In this document: positions 1 through 7,512 of the stretch, in pieces
Layout of the letters: the number at the start of each line of letters is the position of its first letter
Position numbering within the stretch: position 1 is the first letter of the stretch
Assembly (NCBI GenBank): GCA_964652155.1
Contig: CAZZBK010000098.1
Coordinates: forward strand, 1-22,804
Source: CAZZBK01 sp964652155
GTDB lineage: Bacteria > Planctomycetota > Planctomycetia > Pirellulales > PNKZ01
Direction: 5' to 3'
Length of the DNA stretch: 22,804 bases
Made by a program: the position numbers and the translations under genes
Notes under the pieces: model-generated
Databases searched by the model: none
Told to the model about the DNA's origin: nothing
The model's input: only the letters and a program-made list of their open reading frames with translations

Positions 1-128
1 ATCACGCCTCGCCGATAGCATAGCGCCCCGGGCAAAAAATCAACAGGCTGCTAGATCATTGAAGCGAATAAGAGGTCCATCCGGGTTTACTGTGGATTTG
101 GTAGAATTCTCCGCGAAGGAGAACTCAC

Positions 129-202
129 ATGCAAGACAAGGAACTGTACCGGCACCTTCTGGGGCTGGAATCACCGTGGTCGGTCGCTGAAGTCGAGCTG
201 AG
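129..202 (+). pseudogene. ISL3-type transposase, 5' fragment only
   Basis: The ATG follows a good Shine-Dalgarno (AAGGAG, about 8 bases upstream), itself inside a small inverted repeat (TTCTCC/GGAGAA). The first ~24 residues (MQDKELYRHLLGL, then SPWSVAEVEL) match the conserved start of ISL3-family transposases, which continue into a zinc-binding segment and a DDE catalytic domain of about 400 residues in total. Here the similarity stops near base 200, and the next bases encode an AAA ATPase in another frame, so zinc finger and catalytic residues are absent. The formal frame runs to 356 but is meaningless after ~200. The 128 bases upstream hold no other gene and may include the left end of the element; no terminal repeat could be confirmed because the other end is missing. 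Seen: N-terminus and break. Inferred: family. Confidence 0.65.
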
Positions 203-556
203 AGATGGGATGGCGTGTTCTTTGTCGATCTGCCAGGCCAGGCTGAGAAAGACGCCATTTGGCAGCTGTACCTTCAACAGTACGGGCTCGGTGAACAACG
301 CCTGCCGGATGACTCGCAGTTTACCGGGGCCGAGATCAAAGGTTGTTGTCGATTAGCTGCATTACTCGACTTGCCGTTGGTGCAAGCGGCTCAGAACGTG
401 GTGCCCGTGGCGGTCACGGCAGCGGAACGAATTACAGGATTACGACAGTGGGCCAGTGGGCGGTGTTTGAGTGCCGACCAGGCCGGGATTTATCGCAGTG
501 AGCAATCAGCAGGCTCGTCACGGCGGCGCGAGCAACGGGATGCGTCGACGAACTGA
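203..556 (+). pseudogene. AAA+ ATPase (Ycf46/Cdc48-like), C-terminal remnant
   Basis: Reading codons from base 203 gives RWDGVFFVDLPGQAEKDAIW, the segment after the arginine-finger region of classic AAA+ ATPases (usual form GRFDE-x-FFVDLP). It continues with an α-helical lid containing FTGAEIKGCCRLAALLDLPL, equivalent to the sensor-2 region (usual form TGAEI), and a C-terminal tail with WASGRCLSADQAGIYR. About 117 codons remain to the TGA at 554-556. The P-loop, Walker B and sensor-1 segments are gone, so it cannot hydrolyse ATP. The 5' side is replaced by the transposase fragment at ~200-203. A GTG at 215 could open an ORF but is unlikely to give a functional protein. It probably belonged to the clamp/DUF3150-like cassette further right, from which the 749-3817 gene now separates it. 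Confidence 0.65.
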
Positions 557-568
557 GGTGAGAATGGT

Positions 569-591
569 GCGTCGGTTTAAGTGACCGACGC
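569..591 (+). repeat. Hairpin A1 (8-bp stem, TTAA loop)
   Basis: GCGTCGGT and ACCGACGC form a perfect 8-bp stem around a 7-base loop (TTAAGTG), 12 bases after the AAA remnant's stop. It has no T-tract. The same design recurs at 4318-4340 with one base pair exchanged. It may be a terminator, an mRNA-processing site or one copy of a small dispersed repeat. Nothing else was recognised between 557 and 748. Confidence 0.55.
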
Positions 592-748
592 GGTGAGACA
601 ACGAGCAAATGTCCAGATACGTTTGCCCGGTGTTTCCAATTCAGCCTCCTTCGGACTGTGCTCCGGTAGGACTGAACACGCTTCGGCCGGCTTCGCATGG
701 TCCGGTTCGATCGCTCGAAACGAAACCGCGTCGGCTCCGGTGCTTTCG

Positions 749-3700
749 TTATCGGCCTGCGGTCGGGGGAATGAAGTCTTTAATCACGCGTACAAACGGC
801 TTCGCTTGTTCGCGATCCTTCGAGTCCCAGCCGATAATGAAATCAACCGATCCATCTTTGTTCTTGATATCCGGCATGAAGCAGCGAACGCAGTTCTCAA
901 GATCTTGCCAGTCGTCGTTGCCCGCACATTTGATTCCCAGGTAAGGCTCGACGCTTAAGCGACCGTCCTTGCCGACCACGATGCGATTGAACTGCACCGT
1001 TGCGCCTTCTTTGTCTGCCGGGGCAGTGACGAAGAATTGTCCGCCGTCGGGCGAGGTGATGATCTGCTCGCCCGGTCGTCGAAAGCCGATCGTCGCAACA
1101 GCGTCTCCAGCAGGAGTCTGCAAGCGAACACCGTCGATGAATTGCTTGGCGGCGATGGAGTACGAATGGAGCGCTCCGTCGTTTGTCAGGATCAACAGAA
1201 ATCGCTTGCAAGGGGAGAGTCCCAGAGAACTCCCTACACTCGTGCCGTTCGCAGAGGGAGGTAACGAAAAACCGAAAAGATCGCGTAGCCCTTCGTGTTC
1301 AGAGACTTCGTAGCAGAATATCTTCTCGTCTAAGTTGCTCGGCAGTAGCGATTGGTCCTTCGCTCCGAGTTCTTCCACATAAACCCGATTCGGCTGACCA
1401 GTGCCGTAGATTTCCTGCCGACGACTGCCGTCGTGTGCGTTCCAAACCAGCCGGCTTTGCAAAGTCGCCAGAGCGCCGCAGCAGCGGTTCATATAGGCGG
1501 CCGTTTGACTCGAAGCCGAGCCCGACGTCGCGTCCGCACCCAAGAGTTTCGGATCGAAGATTTCCAATCCTGTCGAAAACGGTGTGCCACCGCGGCCTGA
1601 ACGTCCAGTGCCGGAATCTAGTAACCGGCCGTCGAACACAGAGAAGATTCGATCGTACTGCTTCAATCCTGCGCGGGCATGTCGATCGACCGGTGAGGCC
1701 GCCAACCGCAAATGGAACATTTCAGACTTCATCGCATCGAGGACCTTATTCCCTACGGAATACTTGATCCTTGTCATGCCCGTATAGCCGGTGACATAAA
1801 GCCATTGCTCGTCACCTTGCTTGACCCAAGCAGAGTCGTAGGGGCCCACACCCACGGCGAGCGCCGCCTTGCTCGGCAACGACGTTTTGATCACGGCCCG
1901 TTTGTCTTCCAATCTTGAGAAGTCAAAGGTAGCTAAAGGATAAATCGCATAGTCGCTCACCCCAACCGCCTTATCCGCCACTCCGGGAACTGGCGTCACG
2001 AGAAAGACAGGCCCCAGGCTCGGTCCACCTTTTAATGCATCGGCCAACGGACCTTGCGCATCCGGATTGGCTTTGAGCTTTTCGACGATTTCGTACTTCA
2101 CCGTCACGGTCCCTTGGGGAGCATCGGCGTAAGTCCAATACTTGTCTTCCGACGAGGGCCGATGAAGCATCGAGGCATTCCACCCGTCGCTCATCAAAAG
2201 TTGTCGAATGGAAGCGCGAGGAATCTCCAGTCCATCGGTTCCCGCAGCCCCGACCAAGCGACGACCGTAGCCAGTACCGACGACGTGCAACATGGTCTTG
2301 CTGACGCCGTTAAGCTTCGCTTCTTGTGTGGGGGCAAAGTTGGTGCGGCCATCCTTCGAGACGGTATCGGTGAGCGAATTGACTTCCCCAAACGCTTTGT
2401 TGTTTCCTTGCTCGTCGAGGTCAAGCCGCCATGGACCGCCGGCAGATTGCTTTCCCGCCGGTAGGATTAAGAGGCCGGTTTCGGTGACCATGGGCTTGCC
2501 TAGTTTCCGTTCGTCCGCCGCAGCGCCGATCGTCGGGCCGGTCTTGTAGAGCGTAGGCGTGGCAGTCTCCCAGGACCCGACATGCAGGCGAACGTCGGCA
2601 GAAAACGCCTTTTCATCACGCCAGTCTTGCGGGATGGAAAAGACCCCGCCGATCCGTCGTTGCGGCACGTCGACACCCGGATTGGGTCCCGTTTTCAGGT
2701 CGAGGATGTCGACGAGAAACACGCGACCGTGCGCGCACACCATCGTCCAGTTTCCGCTCAACCAACCCGGCGAGCCCTTCATCGTGGCACCGCCGGGGCA
2801 TAACTTCTGCAATTCGAACGGCGGCGAGATTTCGAACCTCTTCGTATTGGGGTCGAACCGGACCACGCGATACTCGGCGATAAAATAGATGCGGCCTTCA
2901 TCATCAACGGCGGAAAGCGTCTGACCAAGATCGTCGTCTCCCTCGCCGAGGATGTTGCGTTGAACACCTCTCCAATCCTTCTCCTTCACCTCGCTCGTGA
3001 CATGCACCTGAACGTCGTTGCCGATGTTCACGGTCTCGTCGCCTTGGCCTTTTCCCCAGGACTCTTGAATCGGGACCTCTACCAGGAACTTCTGCCATCG
3101 GGTCAGTTTCGCACCCTCATAGATCGCCTTCTTGTAACTGATATACAAGCTGGCCTTCGTCGGATCCTTCGGCGCGGCGGTCTGCCGGCTCAAGACCCAG
3201 CCGCCACGAAGCGGAGCGTCGCCCTCCGTTATCACGGGAAATGTGATGTCCTGCTTCGAGATCGAGCGCCTCGGCGAATCGATTTGAATTGTTCGCAGTT
3301 GCTTCAGATCGGGAAGTGGAATCTTCGGCACACTCATCTTTGAACTCGCCGCCGCGGCACTCATCGCGGTCCCCGGTTCGATAAAGGCGAAGGAACTGTT
3401 TGCGGTGACTGGAATGCGGCTTTCGACCGGAGCCTCCAAAATAGGCGAAGTCGTTATTGTTGCGATCGTCTTTCCGACAGCGTTCTTCACCGTAACGCTG
3501 ATTCCCGCACAGTGGCCGAACTTCGCGAGATCGATCACAAGCGTGCCGTTGACGGCCGCGTCCGAAAGATCGATCAGAAGTTCCTTCTCTCTTCCCTCTC
3601 CGCGCAGCTTCAATTCTGCGCTCAACCCGGGATTCGCCTCGCGAAGCAGGTCGAATCGATCAAGCCGAACGATGATTTCATGGCCTGTGCGAAACACCTC

Positions 3701-3817
3701 GATTGGTTCTGCGGCAAGTGTGGGTGCACAAATAGTGAGCACGAAGAGAACCAAAGCCGCAGTATGAACGGTGAGGCTTTTCACGATGATACCCAGTGGT
3801 TGACGTTGTGTTTTCAT
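749..3817 (-). CDS. Large secreted protein of unknown function, β-propeller-like
   Basis: This 1022-residue protein was not assigned to a family. It has a clear Sec signal peptide: a basic start (MKTQRQPLG), a hydrophobic core around residues 18-33 (ALVLFVLTI) and a likely cleavage site after TLAA near residue 36. The mature part shows short β-rich segments with sensor- or propeller-like phrasing: DDEGRIYFIAEYRVVRFDPN near residue 310, and LTNDGALHSYSI and SPDGGQFFVTAPAD in the last 150 residues. These suggest a β-propeller or WD40/NHL-like fold, as inference only. No catalytic motif, transmembrane anchor or sorting signal was found. The ATG at 3815-3817 starts the signal peptide directly; no good Shine-Dalgarno precedes it. 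It stands alone, opposite in strand to the cassette genes on both sides, and appears intact, so it may lie within or between parts of a disrupted cassette. Confidence 0.85.
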   Translation of the reverse strand: MKTQRQPLGIIVKSLTVHTAALVLFVLTICAPTLAAEPIEVFRTGHEIIVRLDRFDLLREANPGLSAELKLRGEGREKELLIDLSDAAVNGTLVIDLAKFGHCAGISVTVKNAVGKTIATITTSPILEAPVESRIPVTANSSFAFIEPGTAMSAAAASSKMSVPKIPLPDLKQLRTIQIDSPRRSISKQDITFPVITEGDAPLRGGWVLSRQTAAPKDPTKASLYISYKKAIYEGAKLTRWQKFLVEVPIQESWGKGQGDETVNIGNDVQVHVTSEVKEKDWRGVQRNILGEGDDDLGQTLSAVDDEGRIYFIAEYRVVRFDPNTKRFEISPPFELQKLCPGGATMKGSPGWLSGNWTMVCAHGRVFLVDILDLKTGPNPGVDVPQRRIGGVFSIPQDWRDEKAFSADVRLHVGSWETATPTLYKTGPTIGAAADERKLGKPMVTETGLLILPAGKQSAGGPWRLDLDEQGNNKAFGEVNSLTDTVSKDGRTNFAPTQEAKLNGVSKTMLHVVGTGYGRRLVGAAGTDGLEIPRASIRQLLMSDGWNASMLHRPSSEDKYWTYADAPQGTVTVKYEIVEKLKANPDAQGPLADALKGGPSLGPVFLVTPVPGVADKAVGVSDYAIYPLATFDFSRLEDKRAVIKTSLPSKAALAVGVGPYDSAWVKQGDEQWLYVTGYTGMTRIKYSVGNKVLDAMKSEMFHLRLAASPVDRHARAGLKQYDRIFSVFDGRLLDSGTGRSGRGGTPFSTGLEIFDPKLLGADATSGSASSQTAAYMNRCCGALATLQSRLVWNAHDGSRRQEIYGTGQPNRVYVEELGAKDQSLLPSNLDEKIFCYEVSEHEGLRDLFGFSLPPSANGTSVGSSLGLSPCKRFLLILTNDGALHSYSIAAKQFIDGVRLQTPAGDAVATIGFRRPGEQIITSPDGGQFFVTAPADKEGATVQFNRIVVGKDGRLSVEPYLGIKCAGNDDWQDLENCVRCFMPDIKNKDGSVDFIIGWDSKDREQAKPFVRVIKDFIPPTAGR

Positions 3818-4317
3818 GGCGGACTAGATCGACAAGCAACCGCGGAAAGTAATCCGACATTTCACATTTGGATTGCGCCAGGAGCCGACCCAGGCTCGCC
3901 AAGTCCTGCATCTTAACATGCAGGGCCCCCGCCGTCTCTGGCAGGTGCGAAATTCACTCCGTTTTCCAACTGCCGTCCCACTCGTGCCGTGGTGCAGTCC
4001 GTGACTGGTCGCCAACCGCGAAGTTTTCCACAGGCAAACACAGGGGCCGCGCAGGCTATCTTCGTCGCGAACCTCATTTTCCACCCCTTGAACCACTCAG
4101 TCGCCACACCCCATCCAGGATTACGGGCGATGGAATCGCCAGCCGCACAATGCTGTCCAGGATCACTCACTTCCTTCTAATGGAGACACCGCCGTGGAAA
4201 ATACGGTGATCAACGGTTTAAACAAGAGGCATTGTCTCTTGATCTCAATCCATTTGTCGGCTCACCATCACTCGACTGTTAATTCGGAACACTGCCCTGC
4301 ATCGCATGATCTAGCCT

Positions 4318-4340
4318 GCTTCGGTTTAACACACCGAAGG
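4318..4340 (+). repeat. Hairpin A2, partner of the hairpin at 569-591
   Basis: CTTCGGT and ACCGAAG form a 7-bp stem around TTAACAC. Aligned with 569-591 it shares 17 of 23 positions, including TCGGTTTAA and ACCGA. The third stem pair is G-C in the first copy and T-A here, a change that keeps pairing. The two copies bracket the ~3.7 kb segment carrying the secreted-protein gene. It has no T-tract. Confidence 0.5.
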
Positions 4341-4382
4341 CATCATCCCATCCGCGATTAATTCAGATCCGCGCATAAAATC

Positions 4383-4447
4383 GGCCACCGAGGTGGGGCA
4401 GAACCTAAGGTGGCCTGTCGTTGACGGTGGGGCAGGAACCATCAACG
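4383..4447 (+). promoter_or_regulatory. Tandem hairpins with a shared loop, upstream of the cassette
   Basis: Hairpin 1: GGCCACC (4383-4389) pairs with GGTGGCC (4409-4415), then AGG with CCT, leaving loop TGGGGCAGAA (4394-4403). Hairpin 2: CGTTGA (4419-4424) pairs with TCAACG (4442-4447), then GG with CC, leaving loop TGGGGCAGGAA (4428-4438). Outer stems are unrelated in sequence, yet both keep helix plus a G-rich loop that is nearly identical. They end 79 bases before the first cassette ATG, so a 5' leader RNA element or protein-binding site is likely. The type is unidentified. Confidence 0.5.
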
Positions 4448-4526
4448 CATGGTTTCATATTAAGTGATTCTCTTTCGACCGCAAGCATTCTGCTCGCAGT
4501 CATCCACCCTTTTTCACGGAGATCCT

Positions 4527-5473
4527 ATGTCCCCATTGACCCCACTTTTGAATGATTCATCCGCTGCCCGACGCTTGCGGACCACGATGGCCGCTGTGCG
4601 GCTATCATTCACTTGGTTCGGTGTTCGCCGCAGCCTTTCCCAGGAACAAAATCCGCAGCGGCCGAGTCCTTCGGGGCGGAAGGCAACTATCTCAGTGCCG
4701 CCAAGAAGCTGCTCGACACCCAACACCCGGCGTTCAAGGCGGTGACAGCGGTGCGTGGTCGAGCCCAGCATCTCTGGAAAGCCATGAGCCTGCCATACCC
4801 CGAGCCGGGCATGCGGCTGATCCGCCAAGGCGACATCGCGTTGTTCAATGTGCAGATGACGACGTTGCAGCACGATCTGACCACGGCCGTCACCGACCTC
4901 GACAACCACTACAGCGAATTGAAGGCGGCTGCCCGGCAACGATTAGGCCGGCTGTTCAATCCGGGAGACTATCCCGACTCGCTCAGCGGCCTATTCGGCA
5001 TGAGCTGGGAGTTTCCCAGCGTCGAGCCACCCGACTACCTGCGCCAACTCAGCCCGCAACTGTACGAGCAAGAGGCCAGCCGCGTGGCGGCGCGGTTCGA
5101 CGAGGCGGTGCGACTCGCCGAGGAAGCGTTCATGGCCGAACTGCACCAGATCGTTGAGCATCTGACCGAGCGGCTCAGCGGCAGCGACGACGGCAAGCCC
5201 AAAGTGTTTAGGGACTCGGCGATCGAGAACCTGCGGGAGTTCTTTGAGCGCTTCCGCCACCTCAATGTTAGGTCCAGCGCCGAGTTGGACCAGTTGGTCG
5301 ATCGCGCTCAGCAAACCGTTCGTGGCATTGAGCCGCAACAGTTGCGCGACAGCCAATCGCTTCGGCAACAGGTCGCCACGCAACTTTCGGGCGTGCAGTC
5401 GGTGTTAGACGGGCTGTTGGTCGAACGGCCGCGGCGCAACATCCTGCGCCGACGCCAGGAGCAGGCCGCCTGA
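4527..5473 (+). pseudogene. DUF3150-like cassette protein, frameshifted near its start
   Basis: The original start is the ATG at 4527 with GGAG five bases upstream. The first ~40 codons (MSPLTPLLND...RRSLSQEQ) read in one frame; from base ~4651 the protein continues in the -1 frame (SAAAESFGAEGNYLSAAKKL) to the TGA at 5471-5473. One extra A in the AAAA run at 4648-4651 would restore a continuous ~315-residue protein reading EQKSAAAESFGAEG. The protein is soluble and mostly helical, with heptad-like Glu/Leu/Arg stretches over the last 150 residues and an arginine-rich end (RPRRNILRRRQEQ). Overall layout and AAA context resemble DUF3150-type proteins; this is a tentative match by appearance, and its biochemical role is unknown. 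Its stop overlaps the next start by one base (TGATG), so the two were translationally coupled. A shorter product from an internal start (such as ATG 4613) cannot be excluded. Confidence 0.6.
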
Positions 5474-5715
5474 TGGACTTGTATATCTCACCCACGGGCC
5501 TAGTACGCTGCCTCTATGATGAAACCATCAACTTGGCGGCGCTCGGTTCTCCGGCCATCACGCGAGCCAGTCATGTTGAGCCCGATGCGCAGGGGCAGTG
5601 GTTCGCCGACCTGACCCCCGCTCAAGGCCCTGTGTTCGGGCCGTTCTTGCGCCGCAGCGACGCTCTGCTAGCCGAAGCCGCGTGGCTTTCGGACCATCGC
5701 TTGGCCCGGGCTTAA
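5473..5715 (+). CDS. Small cassette protein, 80 residues, unknown function
   Basis: Starts MDLYISPTGLVRCLYDETIN, overlapping the upstream stop by one base, which argues for translational coupling in an operon. The N-terminus looks like a short β-rich domain. The C-terminal half (QGQWFADLTP, GPVFGPFLRRSDALLAEAAW) resembles small proteins that present an aromatic/glycine surface followed by a single helix. There is no signal peptide, membrane segment or Cys/His metal site, so it is probably cytoplasmic. It is one of the few members of the cassette without a visible lesion. Function is unknown; its place between the DUF3150-like and clamp-like genes suggests a partner or regulator of that system. 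Confidence 0.65.
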   Translation: MDLYISPTGLVRCLYDETINLAALGSPAITRASHVEPDAQGQWFADLTPAQGPVFGPFLRRSDALLAEAAWLSDHRLARA

Positions 5716-5843
5716 TAGACCCGGCCAGGTGCTTTCGCCGTGTTGGTCTTCGACCGCGTGCCGCTGCGCGCTCCGGGCGACCGGGGCGTACCACGTCACC
5801 GGTTGTGTTTGATTCTGTCCTTATTACTACGTGGAGTTTTGCT

Positions 5844-6032
5844 ATGACCCAAGCGGAATTTGAACGTGAAGTTTCCGAGGCCACCGGTGAGTCGTTGCAC
5901 ACGATCCGTCGGCGAGGTTTCGGCCTGATCGTGATGCCCGAACGAGAACCATTGACGGTGAATTGGGATGAACCGCCGCACGCCGAGCCATCACGGCCGT
6001 ATCGCCGCCGACGCATTCCACAGGCCGCGTAA
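5844..6032 (+). CDS. Small cassette protein, 62 residues, unknown function
   Basis: The ATG at 5844 is preceded by GGAG at 5833-5836, seven bases away. A longer frame opens upstream at 5598, but that part overlaps the previous gene in another frame and has no ribosome site, so the short form is preferred. The product begins with an acidic helix (MTQAEFEREVSEATGESLHT), then IRRRGFGLI, and ends with a proline/arginine-rich basic tail (RPYRRRRIPQAA). The SLHTIRRRGFG segment could be the end of a small helix-turn-helix-like motif, but this is not certain. There is no membrane segment. A 128-base gap with minor inverted repeats separates it from the preceding gene. It appears intact. Confidence 0.6.
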   Translation: MTQAEFEREVSEATGESLHTIRRRGFGLIVMPEREPLTVNWDEPPHAEPSRPYRRRRIPQAA

Positions 6033-6048
6033 CACCAGCATCTGACAA

Positions 6049-6080
6049 CGGAGATCTCCGGCCCTGGCCGCCGGGGCCGG
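6049..6080 (+). promoter_or_regulatory. Palindrome plus GC-rich hairpin before the clamp gene
   Basis: A perfect 12-bp palindrome, CGGAGATCTCCG (6049-6060), runs into a hairpin with arms CCGGCCC (6058-6064) and GGGCCGG (6074-6080) around a 9-base loop. Both lie in the 82-base gap before the clamp-like gene, 35 bases or more upstream of its TTG. A dyad-binding repressor site or an mRNA-stability hairpin are both possible. Confidence 0.35.
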
Positions 6081-6114
6081 TGATCCTCTTCATCTCTGAC
6101 CAAGGAGTATTCAC

Positions 6115-7512
6115 TTGATTACGATCCCACGAACTTTTGCTCGCCAGCTGCACCAACTGTTGCGACGGAGTGGCTTGCATAAGTCGCTCGCCCCCGCTGA
6201 GGCCTTTGTACAGCTCACGACCAACGAAACCGAACTGCGGGTCCGCGTGGCCAGCACGGCCGTGGCCCTCGAGTATTGCCAAACCGGACAATACATCCCG
6301 CAACAACTCGTCTTGCCCATCGACCTATTATCGATAATTGGAGGAAATTCAGCAGAACCAGTCCACATTTCTTAAGTGGATCAACAGCTCATCATCGAAT
6401 GGACCGATCGGGGCGTACCTCAACTGGTCGAAAGAGAATTGCCTGACCCACTTCCGGAGTTGCCCAGCGCCGAACTGCCCCAAGTGTTCACCCCCAATCC
6501 ATCGGCACTCTGGTCCGCACTTCGCGAGGCGGTGGCAACCACAGACGATACATCCACTCGCTATGCCCTGCGGTGCGTCGAATTACGGGCCGCAAGTGGT
6601 GAGATTGCCGCCACGGATGGTCGGCACGTCCTCATTCAAGGCGGCTTTGTGTTTCACTGGCACACGAGCCTGCTGTTGCCGGGGATTCCACTGCTCGGCT
6701 GCAAGGAGTTGCTGGCCCGCGATTCGATCGGTGTCGGGTTGGCTGGCGAGTGGGTGACGCTGCAAGTGTCTCCGTGGAAGATTTCCCTGCAGGTGGAAAC
6801 CCAGGGACGGTTTCCACGCGTTGATGATTGTTTCCCAAGCAGTGAACCGGCCGCACGATTGCAAATCGCCCCGGATGATGCAGCGTTTCTCACACAGACT
6901 CTGCCAGGCCTGCCAGCCGACGACACCTCTGAGGGTCGTGTCACGCTGGACCTGAATGGTCGGGTTGTCCTGCGAGCCCAAGGGGCCACGGCCAGCCGCA
7001 CGAGCGAATTGATCTTGAGCAACTCGATATTGCAGGGCACGCCGGTGCGACTGAGTTCAAACCGTCAATATCTGGCTCGGGCGGTGCAACTTGGCTTTCG
7101 CGAACTGCAAATCAACGGTCCCACCGCCCCCATTATCTGCCGAGAGGGTCAGCGTCGTTACTGCTGGGCGTTATTGTCCAGTGACAGCGTGTTGCAGGCC
7201 ACGGAAGACCCGATTGTCGTCAGCTCACCGAGCGAGTCGGAGTCACGTGTCGCGCAGCAGCCGGAGATACCCGCAGAGGTCATTCGCCTCCGCGCTTCGA
7301 CCACCTCATCGCAAACTGAGCCGCAGGAACCCCTTCCAATCGAACAAGCAATGGAGTTGTGTGCTGCCTTGCGGACGGCGAGCACGGCTGCCGGGCAATG
7401 GCTGCAAGCCCTGCAGCGTCAGCGACGTCAAACCTCCCGGTCACGGTCACGGTCAAGCAAGCAAGCAAGTTCTGCTCGCCAGCTAGCGAGTGGCGTTAAG
7501 AGGAGACACTGC
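6115..7512 (+). pseudogene. Sliding-clamp-like (DnaN/PCNA fold) protein with in-frame TAA
   Basis: The start is TTG at 6115 with AAGGAG (6102-6107) seven bases upstream. Codons 1-86 form clamp domain 1, cut by TAA at 6373-6375; the same frame then resumes at GTG 6376. Domain 2 contains ATDGRHVL (6610-6633), equivalent to the clamp ATDGHRL motif. The domain 2/3 linker GRFPRVDDCFP matches the usual G-x-FP-x-x-x-x-x-x-P. Domain 3 contains LSSNRQYLARAV (clamp form: FNxxYLxxAL) and ends in a final strand near RYCWALLSS. A basic, low-complexity tail follows, not found in DnaN. Chromosomal DnaN is ~370 residues with a C-terminal MPMR; that ending is absent, so this is an accessory paralogue, not the replicative clamp. 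A trimmed protein from GTG 6376 would lack most of domain 1. Loading onto DNA by the cassette's AAA protein is speculative. Confidence 0.7.
7438..7469 (+). repeat. Microrepeats (CGGTCA)3 and (AAGC)3 in the clamp tail
   Basis: CGGTCA is repeated three times (7438-7455), followed by AAGC three times plus AAG (7455-7469), encoding SRSRSRSSKQAS. Slippage in the AAGC tetramer changes reading frame. In the frame starting at positions divisible by three, a TAA lies at 7497-7499, just before the next gene's ribosome site, so slippage here may have removed the clamp gene's own stop. Confidence 0.6.

Larger units (their letters stand above)
3818..4526. other. Gene-poor spacer rich in inverted repeats
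   Basis: No convincing gene lies here. The small frames (for example minus strand 3913-4170) have no recognisable domain or ribosome binding site. It must hold the promoter of the minus-strand secreted-protein gene and probably that of the plus-strand cassette, but I could not pick a convincing -35/-10 pair for either. Structured sites are CAAGAG/CTCTTG with a 7-base loop at 4223-4241, a hairpin at 4318-4340, and a tandem hairpin pair at 4383-4447, described separately. Confidence 0.5.

Noticed and set aside
432..698. Minus-strand 88-residue frame over the AAA remnant
   Set aside because: Overlaps a recognisable AAA coding segment on the other strand and has no motif of its own.
3913..4170. 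Minus-strand frame of 85 residues in the spacer
   Set aside because: No ribosome binding site, no recognisable motif, cysteine- and arginine-rich composition typical of noncoding GC-rich DNA, and it overlaps other equally poor frames.
4641..4655. Programmed -1 frameshift in the DUF3150-like gene
   Set aside because: In the incoming frame the sequence is GAA CAA AAT, which is not a canonical X-XXY-YYZ slippery heptamer, and no clear downstream stimulator was found. A base deletion is simpler.
6373..6375. Stop-codon recoding (selenocysteine or pyrrolysine) in the clamp-like gene
   Set aside because: The stop is TAA, which is not used for either amino acid, and no recoding structure was recognised.
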